Shown here: one piece after another, positions 1 to 13,070 of the stretch | Numbering within the stretch: position 1 is the first letter of the stretch | How the letters are laid out: every line of letters begins with the position of its first letter | From: Atopsyche davidsoni | Lineage: Eukaryota; Arthropoda; Insecta; Trichoptera; Hydrobiosidae | Length of the DNA stretch: 64,000 nucleotides | Direction of reading: 5' to 3' | Assembly (NCBI GenBank): GCA_022113835.1 | Contig: JAILWY010000007.1 | Location: 6,468,001 to 6,532,000 of the forward strand | The notes under the pieces: model-generated | Told to the model about the DNA's origin: nothing | Databases searched by the model: none | The model's input: the letters and a program-made list of their open reading frames with translations, nothing else | Made by a program: the position numbers and the translations under genes

Positions 1-821
1 GATAATTGTTATTATTTAAATATTGAAACATGTAAATATTGTTGATCATTAATATTTGCTTATAAATAAATATTAAATATTTTTGACAAAAAGTACAAAA
101 TGGAATAATGACTATTTTTGCGAAATTTATCTCGTTGGTATTTTCAAACGAAACCTTCGCTAATATATAACAATTTATGAAGAAAATAATATCAGAATTC
201 TTTGTTATAATTATTCGTAATTTCTGAAGTTTGACAATGAAATATTGACGTTTTTTAAATATTTTATTTAGTCTGTAAATTTTTTTTTACTAATGTAATA
301 TTGACATACAAATGATTTTAGAAATACCTTAACTCAAGACAATGACAGTTTACTTTATATTCAACTATTTTAAAAAAACCATATAGTCTTATTATGATTG
401 TCATTAATTTATTTAGAAACATATTTGCATTCTGCATTTTTTGTTTCTCATGCAGCACATAAATTGCTGGCGTCATATTCATGAAATGCCACAACGAGCG
501 AATGGATGGAGCTTGTCAGGACTAGTTAAATGATAATAAAATTTAACAAACTGGCCAACAAACAATTTCTTTTGAAAGAATGGTGATTCACCTAATTGCC
601 TTGTCTTTAACAATAGTTTATGTCTCGTTGTTTTGAAATTTCCGATACACGGTGATCAGAATTCATGTTATGATAGTTGTTGTCAAAAGATTAGTTATTT
701 TTTATTCATCCCGCTACCAATCTACCTACAAAAATAAAAACAAATCGACAACGGCAGGTAATTTCAAATAAATCTATGTTATATATGGCAAAATGACGCC
801 ATACATATCAATATGAAGATA

Positions 822-853
<32 letters not shown>

Positions 854-1081
854 CATATCGAGAAATTTAATTCCATATACTAGTCTAAGTATTTATATCG
901 TAATATACAAAAATATTTGTGAATATTTTTACAGCACGACGAAAATTTTTACCTTGATAGCAAAACCTCAATTTTTTAGAAATCGAAAACTAATAATTTA
1001 TAGCAATGTGAAAAGCAATCATATACGCCATTTATCTTTTGATAAAAATAAATAATGGCTTAGTAATAAAAGAGCTACATG

Positions 1082-1159
<78 letters not shown>

Positions 1160-2901
1160 TACCTGAAATATTTTTTTTTATTTGATAAACGTGTCTAAGA
1201 ATAACTTAATGTAATCAATAGCACATCAAAGAGAAGAATTTCCGAGCATCTGGAATCGAATTCTCAACAGCGCAGCTATAACTTTTCCGCTACTGCCGCC
1301 TGGAATGCAATCGTCGAATAGGAATTCTTGCGTACACTTAGTGGAAAAAAACAGAACGTGCTTATCCCCAAAACAAAAAAAAAATGCAATCTGAAAATAA
1401 ACACCGAGTGCAGTGCGAGCCATTGAATCAGCGTGACGAAACCGCGCACGCCCCGTGTAATCAAAGAGGATGGAAATTTCCATTCGAGTTAAGCCGTCTA
1501 CGTGCTTTTCTCTCGCTCGCACCCTAGGAAAATCCGTACGCGTCTCGTCCCGTTCGCTCTCGTTACTGCAAAACCAAACCACGTGCCCGCGTCAATAATG
1601 CCAACATTGTACACGTCCATGAAAATATCGCACCGTTTATTAAACGTTTGATTTTGCTTTGTGTATGAAATATTGTTAGTTTTAAATAAAACTATTGTGT
1701 ATATGCAACGAGATATGAAAATCTTCTGCAAAGTTTGACGATTGACGATGAATAAAGTAGTGTTTGACGTTTAGGTTTGATTTCGGCATGCAATGGTGGC
1801 GACAGTGACGCGGCGCGTTTGTTCTCGCGGTAGCTCGCCCGGGAAGGATCTCTCTTTCGTTCGCAGATGAATATTGTAGCCTGAAAGGCCGTCGCTCCTA
1901 CTAGGCAGGCTTTCTCTGTCCTTTGCGAGGGATTCTGGTGTATATCCTTTTCACTCTAGCGGTTTATTGACCCATCCGCGTGGAGAGGAACCGGAGACTT
2001 GTTTGGGTGTGTAATGTACCTGACCCTGTCTACTACGGCCTTTGACATTTTATAAATAGCCTGTTAATATTAACCTTTTGAGATCTTTGCCGTGAAAACG
2101 GCCGTAATAATAGTTCTCTGACGTATGCTTATTTATAGTGAATGAAAATATAAATACACATTTTGTTAATCTTTTTTTAATGGCTATCGTAGCGTGACAC
2201 TATTTCACGCCTAAAATGACACGCTGTGTATCGGAATATCGATCAAGTTAATTTTAAATGTGACGTCAGCAGTTTAAACTTTTCCATGCAACAGAAGATT
2301 TGATTACGAGAGAAACTTTTATATATTTAATATGGCTTGTATTTGCTAATTTTTATTATATTCCTATAATGCTGAATAGCTCACTTCTGTTGAAATACTC
2401 ATATTGCAAAAAATGGTTCGTTGCTGAGTGGACAACTTTGAATGGAAAATTTTATGATTTGAGGTTTAATTTCAATTTTAATTTTTTCAATTGAACAACA
2501 ATGTCCGTACACGTCGCCCGTCGCTCTTCATTTGATAGCAGCTTTTATATATTTTTTATTAACAAACTAATTTTAATATTACTCGTGTGATTTTGTTGTT
2601 TAATTTTTAGTGGAAGTACTTGTCCCATAAAAAATGTATAGTTCGTGTCTGTTTATTATATATATTATTGAATGTTTTTTATTGTTTGATATCTGATAAG
2701 TAATATATGTAAATGTGTAACTTTCATATTTTGCAACACTGTCATTTGATCACCCATTGTTATCGAAACATAAAGTTTAACATGAGGTCATAATTAGCTT
2801 TATTGATTTCTACGCTTTTCAGATAATTTTACAGAAATAAAATTATTTTCTTCATAATAATAATTGGACTATATTGTATATTTTTTGCTCAGCCTCTTAT
2901 C
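1..2901. other. AT-rich intergenic DNA
   Basis: No gene is supported here. Most is very AT-rich. A less AT-rich stretch at about 1240-2040 carries overlapping minus-strand open frames (up to 118 codons) without recognisable protein features or good splice sites, so I treat it as non-coding, possibly regulatory. Confidence 0.5.
1083..1158. repeat. (TA)n microsatellite, 38 units
   Basis: An uninterrupted TA dinucleotide run of 76 bp. A shorter AT run lies near 828-851. Confidence 0.97.
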
Positions 2902-2973
2902 GGGGGTGTAACTCAGTGGTAGAGTGTCTGCTTCGCATGCTGAAAGTCCTGGGTTCAAATCCCAGCTCCTCCA
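2902..2973 (+). tRNA. tRNA-Ala (anticodon CGC), slightly degenerate
   Basis: A 72-nt cloverleaf can be drawn. The acceptor stem contains the G3:U70 wobble pair that marks alanine tRNAs. The D arm is ACTC/GAGT, the anticodon loop is TTCGCAT, and the T arm is CTGGG/CCCAG with a perfect B box. A T-rich Pol III terminator follows at about 2980. There is one T-T mismatch in the acceptor stem and one in the anticodon stem, so it may be a decaying copy rather than a working gene. The CCA end is added after transcription. Confidence 0.7.
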
Positions 2974-3486
2974 AAATATTTTTTACTGTTTAATAAAAAA
3001 TGTGGATGTTACAAGTTATATGTAACTGACATTTTATCAATGTAAATATACCAGTGGCATTTAACTGGGTCCTATAATAATATTTTTATTGATAATACAG
3101 AGAGACAAGAACCAGTGTCATAAATAATTCCTTCGTAAATTATAGTTTAACTTCGATATTGAACCGAGTGTCTCATTGGTAAGTTGGAATTGATTGTTCA
3201 ATTAACCGAGTAACGGACATTGTTTAAAACTGGATAAAACCAGAATGCTATGCGACATATCGGGCCTATGTCAGTATATCCAATGTTGGATATTCAAGGT
3301 AAAAAATCACATGAAATACGTAAATGCGCTTAATGTAAATTTTGCAATAATACTATTCGAAGACTTTTTTTTATAATAAATTTTAAGAGAATAATTTATT
3401 AGACATATTTTTACCAAGAGATGGCGTTTTACAAATTTATTAATTGGAAATAAACGCTGTTTTCGATGCTGGATCTTCGGCTATAA

Positions 3487-3680
3487 GGGTTTTTAAAACA
3501 AATTTTTCCCTACACAAACTCCATAACGAAAATTGAGAAATCCATGTATGCTAACCACCTAAGCCACACCTTGTAAGCTCCACAGCCTGCTCCAGGACCA
3601 GGGGATAGCCACACACAGTATTGTAAGCAGAGCCCTAACAATTATTTTAAATTGGCATAAAAAAACAAAGAATCTTTTAT
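3487..3680 (+). repeat. Dispersed repeat family A, copy 1
   Basis: One of six copies of a SINE-like sequence in this window. Shared landmarks in order are CTACACAAACTC, CTAAGCCACACCTTG, TAAGCTCCACA, a GC-rich ACCTGCNCCAGGA block, ATTGTAAGC, CCTAACAA and an A-rich end with AATAAAGAATC. I see no protein coding, and the family name is unknown to me. The A-rich tail suggests retrotransposition (inference). Confidence 0.7.
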
Positions 3681-4444
3681 TTTTGTTATATCTATGATAA
3701 AATATCATTCATGCATTGCAAATTATAAGCCATTTAAATTTTTATAATACATGCATATTTTTTATAAAAAATATTTATTTTAGTTCACTCGGATACTTGA
3801 GAAACGTAAACATAAAAATAATTTATATTATTTTATAGTAATTAACAGTGCTTTATGTACTGTGAAATAAAATGATTTTATTCATTTTCAATTTATCTCA
3901 ATTCAATTTATTTCAATTTATTCAATAAATCTATAGAGCTAATAGAGAATCATACATTATTGAAAACTAGGACAATCCCAGGTTTAGGAGTAGTCGGCGA
4001 ATTGGAAAAAAACAAAAAAATAGATGAAGAAAAGATTAATTGAAAATGGGTGGTAGAGATGGTATTGAAACGCAGTCGGTTACGTAAGTCCCCATCATGC
4101 GTACACGCAATATTAATTAACTCATTCATAGGCACAAGAAGAGCAGCAAGCGAGTCCAGATCCAACCAGATCTGAACCTTTCGCCGCACGTCAGCATAAT
4201 TCGAAATAAATTACTATCAAAAATGACAGCCGAGAAATGTCTCGGCTAATTTATTCTTGTTTTAACAATTTTGTTTTGGAGAAGTTATTTTTTATTCGGC
4301 GCTAGACGGGCACGCGTGTGGCAAAAAATCCAAGTGGGAATTGCCTCGGACGTCACGGCCAATGGCGGGCTCCTCTCGAGTTAGGGATTTTATTGCGCTT
4401 CACTTTCTGGTGACGAGCTGCAATTGCCAGGAGAGGCATTAAAT

Positions 4445-4640
4445 TTTAAGATACTTTATTTTATTTTGTGTTCATTTAAAATGGTTGTTAGGGCTATGCT
4501 TACGAAATGTGAGTGGCTGTCCCCTGGTGCTGCGCGCAGGTTGTTGGGCTTACAAGGTGTGGCTTGGGTGGTAGCGTACATGGGCTTATGTATTTTCGTT
4601 ATTGAGTTTGTGTAGGGAAAAATACGTGTAGAAAACCCTT
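4445..4640 (-). repeat. Dispersed repeat family A, copy 2
   Basis: Reverse-complement copy of the family seen at 3487-3680. The CCACACCTTGTAAGCC landmark and the block GCGCGCAGCACCAGGGG are clear. With copy 1 it forms a widely spaced inverted pair. Confidence 0.7.
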
Positions 4641-6879
4641 TTTTCAGAATAGGCGTAATAACTGAATGACGTTACGCCTTCGTTACCAACTGAATGGTTA
4701 ATAACTAAAAGCATATAGTTTTGAAATTATTGAAGAAATGAATCTACAATCAGTGGTTTTTCATGGTAATGATAGTATTATAACTCACTCGGTGAGACCT
4801 TTGTGACTTCTTATCAAAAGTCATTTTGTAATGGATTAGAGATAATTTATAAGATCATATCGAAAGTTGCATAAATTGTAGCCTTCCAATGTATATTGTT
4901 CATGGGCATACTTAATTTTTAGATAATGCAGTTAGTGCATAATCGACTTCCTTTTAGATACATAGATAAAGGATGGAAATGCTTATTATTCTTCGGAGGT
5001 AATATCTAAGCGATCATGACATAAATGTGAATCATCTATACAATGACAAATTTATCTTCGTAGACGTTTTATATTCACTGACCTAGATACTAACAGTTAA
5101 GTGTCCTGTCTATGAATAAAGGAAATGATTTAAGCTGCAGCAACCGTCGATAAAAGCGAAGACAGCTGTGGAAGATTCCGTTTGTGTTTCACATTGAAGA
5201 TAAAACTATGTCAATTTTAATTATATTATTTATTGCTAGTATTCTCGACGATGACGATCTACAATAAAAGTGGTAAGTTGACTTTCAGCAACATACCCGA
5301 ACACCACACTATCTCTAGGCAAACCCTACCTGGCCTGTCTTACCTGAGTCCACAATATCATTTTTACACTTACTTTTTTGTAACAAGTTGCATAATTTAA
5401 TTTAAAAAAACATATATACTTGATCAACTAGATATGAAGCAAACAAACAAGCTGTGTGTTTTATTATTCAACACATGGAAAACAATAACCGAGTTCATTG
5501 CGCTGCTCTGGTTTGGTATTTTTATCTTTCTATAGATTTTAATGGTGTTTCGATTTTTTTCATGACTTGAGGGCTGTTGGTATATTTGGAAAGGTCAGTG
5601 AGGCTCATGGCTCTCTTTATTATTTACATCACGGACGATTTAGGATTACACAAGAAAAAAAAATTAAACAGAAATTGATTTGAACTAACTTAAAATAATG
5701 TGCTATGGCTGGATCGACGTGACAAAGGCCACGGTGTTGGTGACAATACTATTTTGTACTTAATCAATAAATACATCATTTGTTAAGTCTAGTATAAAAC
5801 AAATTGTTCATAAATGGCATAATTGATAGACAAGCTAAGAAAAAGCAAATGTCTCTGGTTAGTTTAAAACGTATTAAATTAAATCATATTAAAGTCTAAT
5901 ATTTACTCTATATTATATGAAAATAATGACAAAACCTTTAAAAAAACTACGTGGTATTTTTTACATATATATTATTTTATACACATGTCATCGATAGGAA
6001 AAAAAATATATTATAAAATTTGTTATTACGAGACTAGTATCGAGTGCGTGCTTTAAAAAAATAAATTATATGCATGAAGAGAAATAAAAAAATAAAAAGA
6101 CTCATTACTCGTATATCTAGGTGCTTATAGATCTAACTTTAATATTTACATCAAGAAATGTAAAAATATTTGTGCTCAATACTACCTTCTTTTATAAAAG
6201 AAAAAATAAAAATGTGTCCTATTAATTAAATTATAAAATAGAAAAAATATATAAGAATGTAATAGTACGTCAAGAATTACAACACTGATTATTTTAAACC
6301 ATGCAGTCTTTTATATGTGTTGATGAGCTATTTATCCATTTCAAAACATACTATTCATTATTTATTTGTAAGAAATGACAAGTATTATCCGTATTTATAG
6401 ACAAATCGTAATTCTGGAGGTATCAACATGCTATATACTTACTGAATGGTATGGCGTCGACGGGTTTGGAGATACTCGTATGTGGCAGGCAGGGACTGCG
6501 ACGGAGGTGAAGTCTAAGAAAAACAGTTTAATCAACGATCACCATGGAAATTAAATAATCTTTGGCATGCTTATTTAATAATCAATCATTATACTCACAG
6601 TAGATAATACAAATATTTCAATTGCTACTCGAAAACACACACTTGCATGTCGAAAGATAATCGAAACTGAAAGTAAAATGCAACAAAAACTATGATTATG
6701 GAGTGTTGTAAAGTGTTACAAGTAAGTCACCATTATTATTACATCGGCTGGTGAAATAATATATTGTTACGAGAATTGAATATTATCAAATACAGGTCTA
6801 CCAATAACAATTATTTTTAGTATATTTGACACTTAGATAAACGTGGCCGCTAATAGTTTTATCGAGAAATTAGTGGTAA

Positions 6880-7465
6880 TCTATCTATATATATCTATAT
6901 ATATAAAACACAAAAGATGTTTCTATGTCCGTCATAGGCTTTGAAACCATTCAACCGATGTGCCCCAAACTGGTTTCATTTGAAAGACAATAATACTAAG
7001 AATCTTTGAGACTATTATAACAATGCATTAAATACATTCGGTCTATTAATTATGTCAATTTTCGACATTTTCCATACAAAAATTTTCAACATCTGTAAAG
7101 TCGAGATCGTTCCTCGCAAAGAATTTGAAAAAAGAACATTGTGAAGATCGCGCATAGTACGGACTTTCAAAACCAAATTACTGATCTGTCATTTACAACA
7201 GAGAGTTTTATCATTTGAGGTTAATCAAAAAATGGCACCGAAAAGAGCTGCAATTGGAAGAAATACAGCAGCCAAAACTGCCGGACAATACGAAGTCATT
7301 TGGAGTTAAAAAGGTTGAAAGAGCGACAGTCAAGAGCTGTAGAAACACTAGAACAACATAAGGCACATCTAGAACAAGCTCTAATCAGAGCTACTACAGC
7401 AAGAGCTGCTGAAACTCCCCAACAGCATGATAACAGCGTGGTAGCACACGTCGGGTATCCGCTAG
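6880..7465 (+). mobile_element. Helitron, internally deleted (Rep N-terminus joined to 3' end)
   Basis: The element begins with TC after a host A and ends with CTAG before a host T, the Helitron hallmarks; no target duplication is expected. A small hairpin (CGTG...CACG, about 7437-7450) lies about 11 nt before the CTAG end. Between them a broken frame starting at 7231 (MAPKRAAIGRNTAAK...) and continuing as KERQSRAVETLEQ...ETPQQ resembles the basic, repetitive N-terminus of Helitron Rep-helicase proteins. That frame has stops and runs straight into the 3' end, so the replication and helicase domains are gone. The same 3' end (GGGTATCCGCTAGT) recurs at 52979, so both belong to one family. Confidence 0.8.
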
Positions 7466-7964
7466 TATTATATACGCAGTGATTTAAATAGTTTATGTGA
7501 AGTGAAATTCAGCTGCCTATGATTATGTAAGTGTTAAATATTTGATTAATTCTTTGTGTTTTTTGCTTCGGTTGTGTGTATAAAATTACTTCTGTATTTA
7601 ATAGTTAACGTGGTTTATTTATATCAATATGTTTACGATGATAAATGGTTTTGTGATTGTCAACATATTTACACCTTCGTTGGATCAATATGTCCCTAAC
7701 GTATCAGATATATAATGAAAACACCGACGCGTCAAAGAACTGATAGCAGATATCTACTACATGTTACTAGTAATCGTAAAACTACCAAGGATATCTTTGG
7801 TCACTGCACTTTTATCTTTATTATTTATTATTTATTTAACTACTAATAATACCTTACTTTCATATGTTGCAGTAGGTAAGCGATAGTATAGGGCTTATGT
7901 ATTTTAGAAAGAGTTGAATACTTGTTGTTAAAAATGTCACTCTCAAAAAATGCACATTACCTCC

Positions 7965-8070
7965 TTCTTCTCCGGGTGCTCTCCTCAGAGGTAGTTGGCA
8001 ACCATCTCACTGAGCATATACTTATGTCGAGTCAGTGATCATGGTTTTCTTACGGAGAAGTCTACGTATT
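7965..8070 (+). repeat. Dispersed repeat family B, copy 1
   Basis: Shares with 12405-12500 and 36058-36170 the order: cttc-rich start, GTGC(C)TCTCCTCAGAGG, TTGGCAACCATCTCACTGAGCAT, a CTGAG/GTCAGTG motif and a GGTTTTCT end. It is probably the conserved end of a transposable element. A short partial match occurs at 57718-57760. Confidence 0.6.
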
Positions 8071-8339
8071 GCTGCTATCCAATAATAAATTTCCTTAGAA
8101 AGCTCTAGCGTTTAGATCTGATACTCCTTCTGTAGCAGGCTGCAGTAACAATAGCAGGAGCCCCACACCTCCATTACTGTAAGAATAACAAACTCGCTAC
8201 CATAGTTACGAGTATATACATATTTATCTATCAAAAGTAATAAAAACAAATAGTGCCAAAAATAAAACAGCTTCACCGCCACGACTGTTCGCCAAGCCAC
8301 TTTCTCACCCTTCATAAATATGAGAATTCCAAGTTTTCT

Positions 8340-8635
8340 TATTTACTGCCTCTGATTTGGACAGGCCGGCGCAAAAATACCGCTCGCTGGTGTGGCGGGT
8401 CTATTTTTGGCAATATGAGGCATTGCCATTGCCCGCCCCGTCTGCCGAATTTATACTTCTTACGGGCCAGAAGGAAGGCGCGAGTACTTTATAATCTTTT
8501 GGTCAATACATTACGACCGAGAATGTGGGAGGCTTGCCAAGATTTTCACTCACACCGACTACGTGACGCGCGGCATGGCCCGTGTCGAGGAGGAAACCCC
8601 CGGCCTGGGCCGTTTCTACGTTTTAATTGTAAAAT
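8340..8635. other. GC-rich non-coding island
   Basis: About 300 bp clearly richer in GC than the surroundings. An open plus-strand frame (8253-8639, 128 codons) spans it, but its composition is not protein-like, it shows no recognisable domain, and there are no convincing splice sites. It could be an enhancer, an undescribed exon or an old repeat. Confidence 0.35.
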
Positions 8636-10910
8636 TTAATACTTTTGCTGCTATCGAAACCCACGGGGAGTCCGATTTGATGAAAAACAGGCAGACTGCG
8701 TGATACTTATGATAGTAATTTATAATCGGTACGAGCGTATCGAGGATTACGTGATTTGTTCAGGGTTGCGTTGAATTTTATTAGATAAAGATAAACATGG
8801 TAATTTTTATTAAGACAACATTTCAGTAAATCGGATTTTTCAGGTTTTTATTGGGATTGATTTTGACTAATTTATGGGGTTTTCAGCATCTAATTAAATT
8901 CATGCCGTTTAATTTTCACCTTTGACGAATCCATTTCTTAGCTTTTCGCCTTTCAACTGTACAATAAACCACAACTTTGAGGGTTTGTTTTATAGTACAA
9001 CTGTTGTTGTCAAAGAGATCAAATGAATGTTATAGCTAGAAATATGAGTAATGTGTTTACAGTCTTGGACAAGTTATCGGTTTCCAATAATAGTTCCCGT
9101 CTGCCTATTTTAAGACTCAATATTCCTTATCTCAATGAAACTCAGTAATCAATCGCGACATTAATCTCAAATACAATAAATTAAAATAACGTCATTTTAC
9201 TATTAAATTGCATCATTATTATTAATTATGTTGTAATTTCTCTGGAATGTTGCGTAAATTGGATAATTCCCTGATCTAGGCGATGTCACGTTATCTCTTC
9301 ATGACCTAGTATAATTATGAATTAAATTATATAAACTGAACAATACTAAATTTATAATGATTTTATAAATATAAAGATTTTAGTATTAATTAAAATGTTG
9401 AAAAAATAAGAATAATTCTGCATACTTACTGTAAAATTACTATTTTATTTTTCAAGTATTCAGTATCTACAATACAACTGAAATCTATAAATGTATTTTA
9501 ATTTTTAGATCTATGCAAACCTATTATTATACAATAGTATGTTAGCTTAGTCTACCAAACGGTCCAACAAACTGTTTACTTTTACAATGTTGCATATGAT
9601 ATATAAGTGACTTGTGGTTTCGTAAATCAAGTGAGATACAAATCTCGCAACGAGAAGCCACAGTGTGGTTAAAAGAAATATAAACTTTATCGAATCATTT
9701 ACATTCATAATATAAAGTGTAAAAACAGACGATCCTATGTATTCAAATATTTAATATTTTTTTTGTAATTTGCCATTTGAAAAAAATCATAAATAATTGT
9801 GAAGAAAAAAATCGTGAGTGTATGATTACTTTAAGTGTTGCTAAACGCCATTTTTAGCTAAACGATGTCAAAAGTCGTGTGCTTGGGCTGTGTTAAATAT
9901 AAAGTAAATGTGCCTCGTGAATCGTTGATAGAACTTACGGACATAATTAATCGACAAGCTCGCTTATTGAATATCGCTTATTCTGACCAGTTCTTCTATA
10001 GCCTTTGAGATTTGCACGAGTTTTTGATCCATTTTACTCTTTTTAATTAAGGGTTCTTCAGTTTCGTATGGATCTGCTATGGCCGCTGGGAATTTCTTTT
10101 GACAATATACACACATATCAACAAAGTTATCCATATTGATATATTATCCATTACTTGCACTAAATATAACTGATTATTGTATACCTGTAACTGATTTCTA
10201 AAGTAAATAAGATCACATTTTTATTAGTCTGGTTATCGATTGTGCAAACAATAAACTTACAAAGACGAGGGTACCTATTACTTAGTGTTACTTATACCTA
10301 TTATTATGTATATATTATATTTATAATATTTACTGCATAAACCCACAAGTAGCCAGCACTTGTCTTGGGAAAAATATTTGTTCGTAATTTCCTGTATTGA
10401 CAGCGTCAAATGTTTATGTAGTGATTCTAAATACATATCATCAATAATAAATAATTTTACAAATTTTGTTTATAAACTCATGTCGGAACAGGAGCGGTTG
10501 CATGAATAATAATAACGCACAGTGACTATAAACAAAATCAACAAAAAGTCCATTGATTTTTTAAATTTATATATACTATAGATTAAGCTAACGTTTAGTT
10601 ATTTTTATAAATTCCAGCATTTCTGGGCAATACTAAAGAAATAATAAATTTTATTGAAAAAGTGTTTTTTTGTAATTCAATTTCACACATAAAACGAAGC
10701 TTATAGAGATATCAACCAATAATTTTTTTGTTATTTTATAATAGTTGTTACATATATTTTCAATTGTTTTTTTTATCACTAAACGAATGTAAATAAAGGC
10801 GCGGACAAAATGGGTTATTTTGCGTGGTAGTATTATCTTCAGTGGTTACGTGCCAAACGGAACGTCACAAGTCGCTACCCTGACCCGAATTTTCGGCGGG
10901 GGGTGGTTAG

Positions 10911-10950
10911 GAGGGTCGAGGAGGGTCGAGGAGGGTTGAGGAGAGTTGAG
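10911..10950 (+). repeat. 10-bp tandem repeat, four units
   Basis: Units GAGGGTCGAG, GAGGGTCGAG, GAGGGTTGAG and GAGAGTTGAG follow one another in a small GC-rich patch (10840-10980). Confidence 0.9.
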
Positions 10951-12404
10951 CCGCCACAGGGTAGATCAGTTTTTGGTATTTACGTTTCGATATTCTTGGA
11001 AGAGCTTCAGTGTACGACCGATACAACCCACCAGCGCTTTACCACATAGTAATGACAAAATAATAAATCAATTACCACTACATTTTGTTTATTATAAAAT
11101 AAATATATTTTTTATTTTAATATAAGAAATTACAAGAATTACAATATAAGAAAGAATAGATTGGAAAATAAATATTTTATATAAATCGCCATCTATGATA
11201 CAGTAGCAAAACTTTAGATTGCACAATGTATTGATTATGAGCGCGCCTCGAGCTGCACGTTAACTTCGTTATCTCGTGTTTACTATCTTATCCCTGCTGA
11301 TAATATTAGATATTCACGGTTGAATGATTCATAGCGCTACTATCATGTTAATTACGTATATGAATGGAGTTATTAGTGATAACAAAACTACAAATCGTAA
11401 AAAAAACATTCTGGAAATAGGAAGGGTCATGATTTGTTTTGCATCTGCATACACTGTTGCAAAAATGCATTTACTCAAAGCCTGGTCATTTATGTTAATT
11501 AGTTAAATTATGTTAGAGTTTTTTGGCCAAAAAACTTTCAAAATCGGTATTTATTTACAGTCTTTATTTTACATTAAAAAATTCACCATTAGCTTCGATT
11601 GGGAAATCTTATGAAAAGCACTAACCAGTCCGCAAATATCACACATCGTTATATTTGCGGATATGACAATAATACATGTATTCATCCCAAATTCTTACTT
11701 ACACTATAAATATAACTTATATTATAATAAAAATTAAAAAAATATATATAATGAATGTTTGAAGCTAAAATTAATGTGAGTAAATATTATTCAATAGGTC
11801 CTGTGTTTTTCAAGTTACTGATTAAATTAAACGGTCGTTTTGAAATACTATTTTTTGTAATTTTCGGCGCACTAATTTAATCAATCTGTTTATTGTGAAT
11901 ATGTCGCAGGGCAAATTTGATTGACGATGCGTCAACATATCACATGATACTGAGGAAGGACACACTCGAGTGCGCGTCTAAACTCTTATAGGTAATAATC
12001 GACTCACTCGAAAGCAAAGATCAACGATTTTTAAAATTAAAAATAATTTCCTTGTACCTCTACAATTCCCGTTTTATTTTTGAGCCCCAAACCTGCGACG
12101 ACGGAGATAATAACATTATCACAAAAATAGCCAAGGTTATTTTAAAACGCGGATAAAAATATACGCAAATCGAAAGAATTAATTTTTCATTGATTTTATT
12201 AGTAGGCCCGGATTATCGATGTAATCCGTTATTCACGGGTGATGAGAATGTTTGTGTTATTATATCAAAACGGATATTAATATATTTGTATCCCCTATGA
12301 TATATACAGTCTGGCAAGAAATGTTTTTTTTTTAATGTTAGTTTAATGATAAGCGAGATTACTCAGTTTTTTGCAAACGCACTTTAAGCATCAAAAGTAT
12401 TCTT

Positions 12405-12500
12405 TCTTCCTCCGAGTGCCTCTCCTCAAAGGTCGGTAACTATTTCACTGAACATATGTTTGTCCTGAGCCGGTTTTACTAATTTCTCCTGCACTCCCGA
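12405..12500 (+). repeat. Dispersed repeat family B, copy 2
   Basis: Diverged copy of the family at 7965-8070, with TCCGAGTGCCTCTCCTC, GGTAACTATTTCACTGAAC and the downstream CTGAGCCGG motif. Confidence 0.6.
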
Positions 12501-12724
12501 CTTCCGGCCACGAGAGTTTCCTCCTTATAATTCCTCTTTTTCCTTCGATTTTTCAGCTGCAGTGGGCTATATTTATTACTTCGAAAAATATGGTAAAATA
12601 GCGTAAGGTATTCCTTACTATTAAATTATTAATTATTTGATTGTTTTAATTACTTGTTTGGATTATGTCGACTGGAGAAATGACACGATAGTGCCGTCGC
12701 GACGCTATAGCTAGCGGTGTAAAG

Positions 12725-13062
12725 CAGGGGTGGCCAACAAGTCGATCGCTCTCGATGTCTTAACTTAGAAACCGATTAGACTAAATGATAATTAGATCAC
12801 AAATTTAGAATATATTTTTCAATAAATTCCTCTGGACGTGACTTATGTTGTTTTTCACGTAGGCATGCTTAATCATATATTTTGCTTATCTACCCATTAT
12901 TATTATTATTATTTTTTTTAATTTTCTCGCGAGTGCACTCGTACTAAAGCAGCGTGTATAGTAGACATAGCATGTATTCACACCTCTCTCCAGCAAGTCG
13001 AACGCGAAATATTTTATAAGATAAAAAATTGATCTTATGTACAAAAAAGTTGGCCGCCCCTG
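12725..13062. mobile_element. hAT-type MITE
   Basis: Terminal inverted repeats CAGGGGTGGCCAAC (left) and, read inward from the right, CAGGGGCGGCCAAC match the hAT terminal consensus. Flanking octamers GTGTAAAG (12717-12724) and GTGTAAAC (13063-13070) agree at 7 of 8 bases, as expected for an 8-bp hAT target duplication. The 338-bp interior has no transposase, so the element is non-autonomous. Confidence 0.88.
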
Positions 13063-13070
13063 GTGTAAAC

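Larger units (their letters stand above)
2974..6879. other. Intergenic DNA with two dispersed-repeat copies
   Basis: Holds two inverted copies of a dispersed repeat (3487-3680 and 4445-4640). A moderately GC-rich patch at 4285-4430 does not code. The remainder is AT-rich DNA in which I see no gene. Confidence 0.5.
7466..12724. other. Intergenic DNA without a recognisable gene
   Basis: AT-rich. Contains two copies of repeat family B (7965-8070, 12405-12500), a GC-rich non-coding block (8340-8635) and a small tandem repeat (10911-10950). No exon-like pattern found. Confidence 0.5.

Noticed and set aside
1226..1582. 118-codon open frame on the minus strand
   Set aside because: Composition not protein-like, overlapped by other frames of similar length, no family match.
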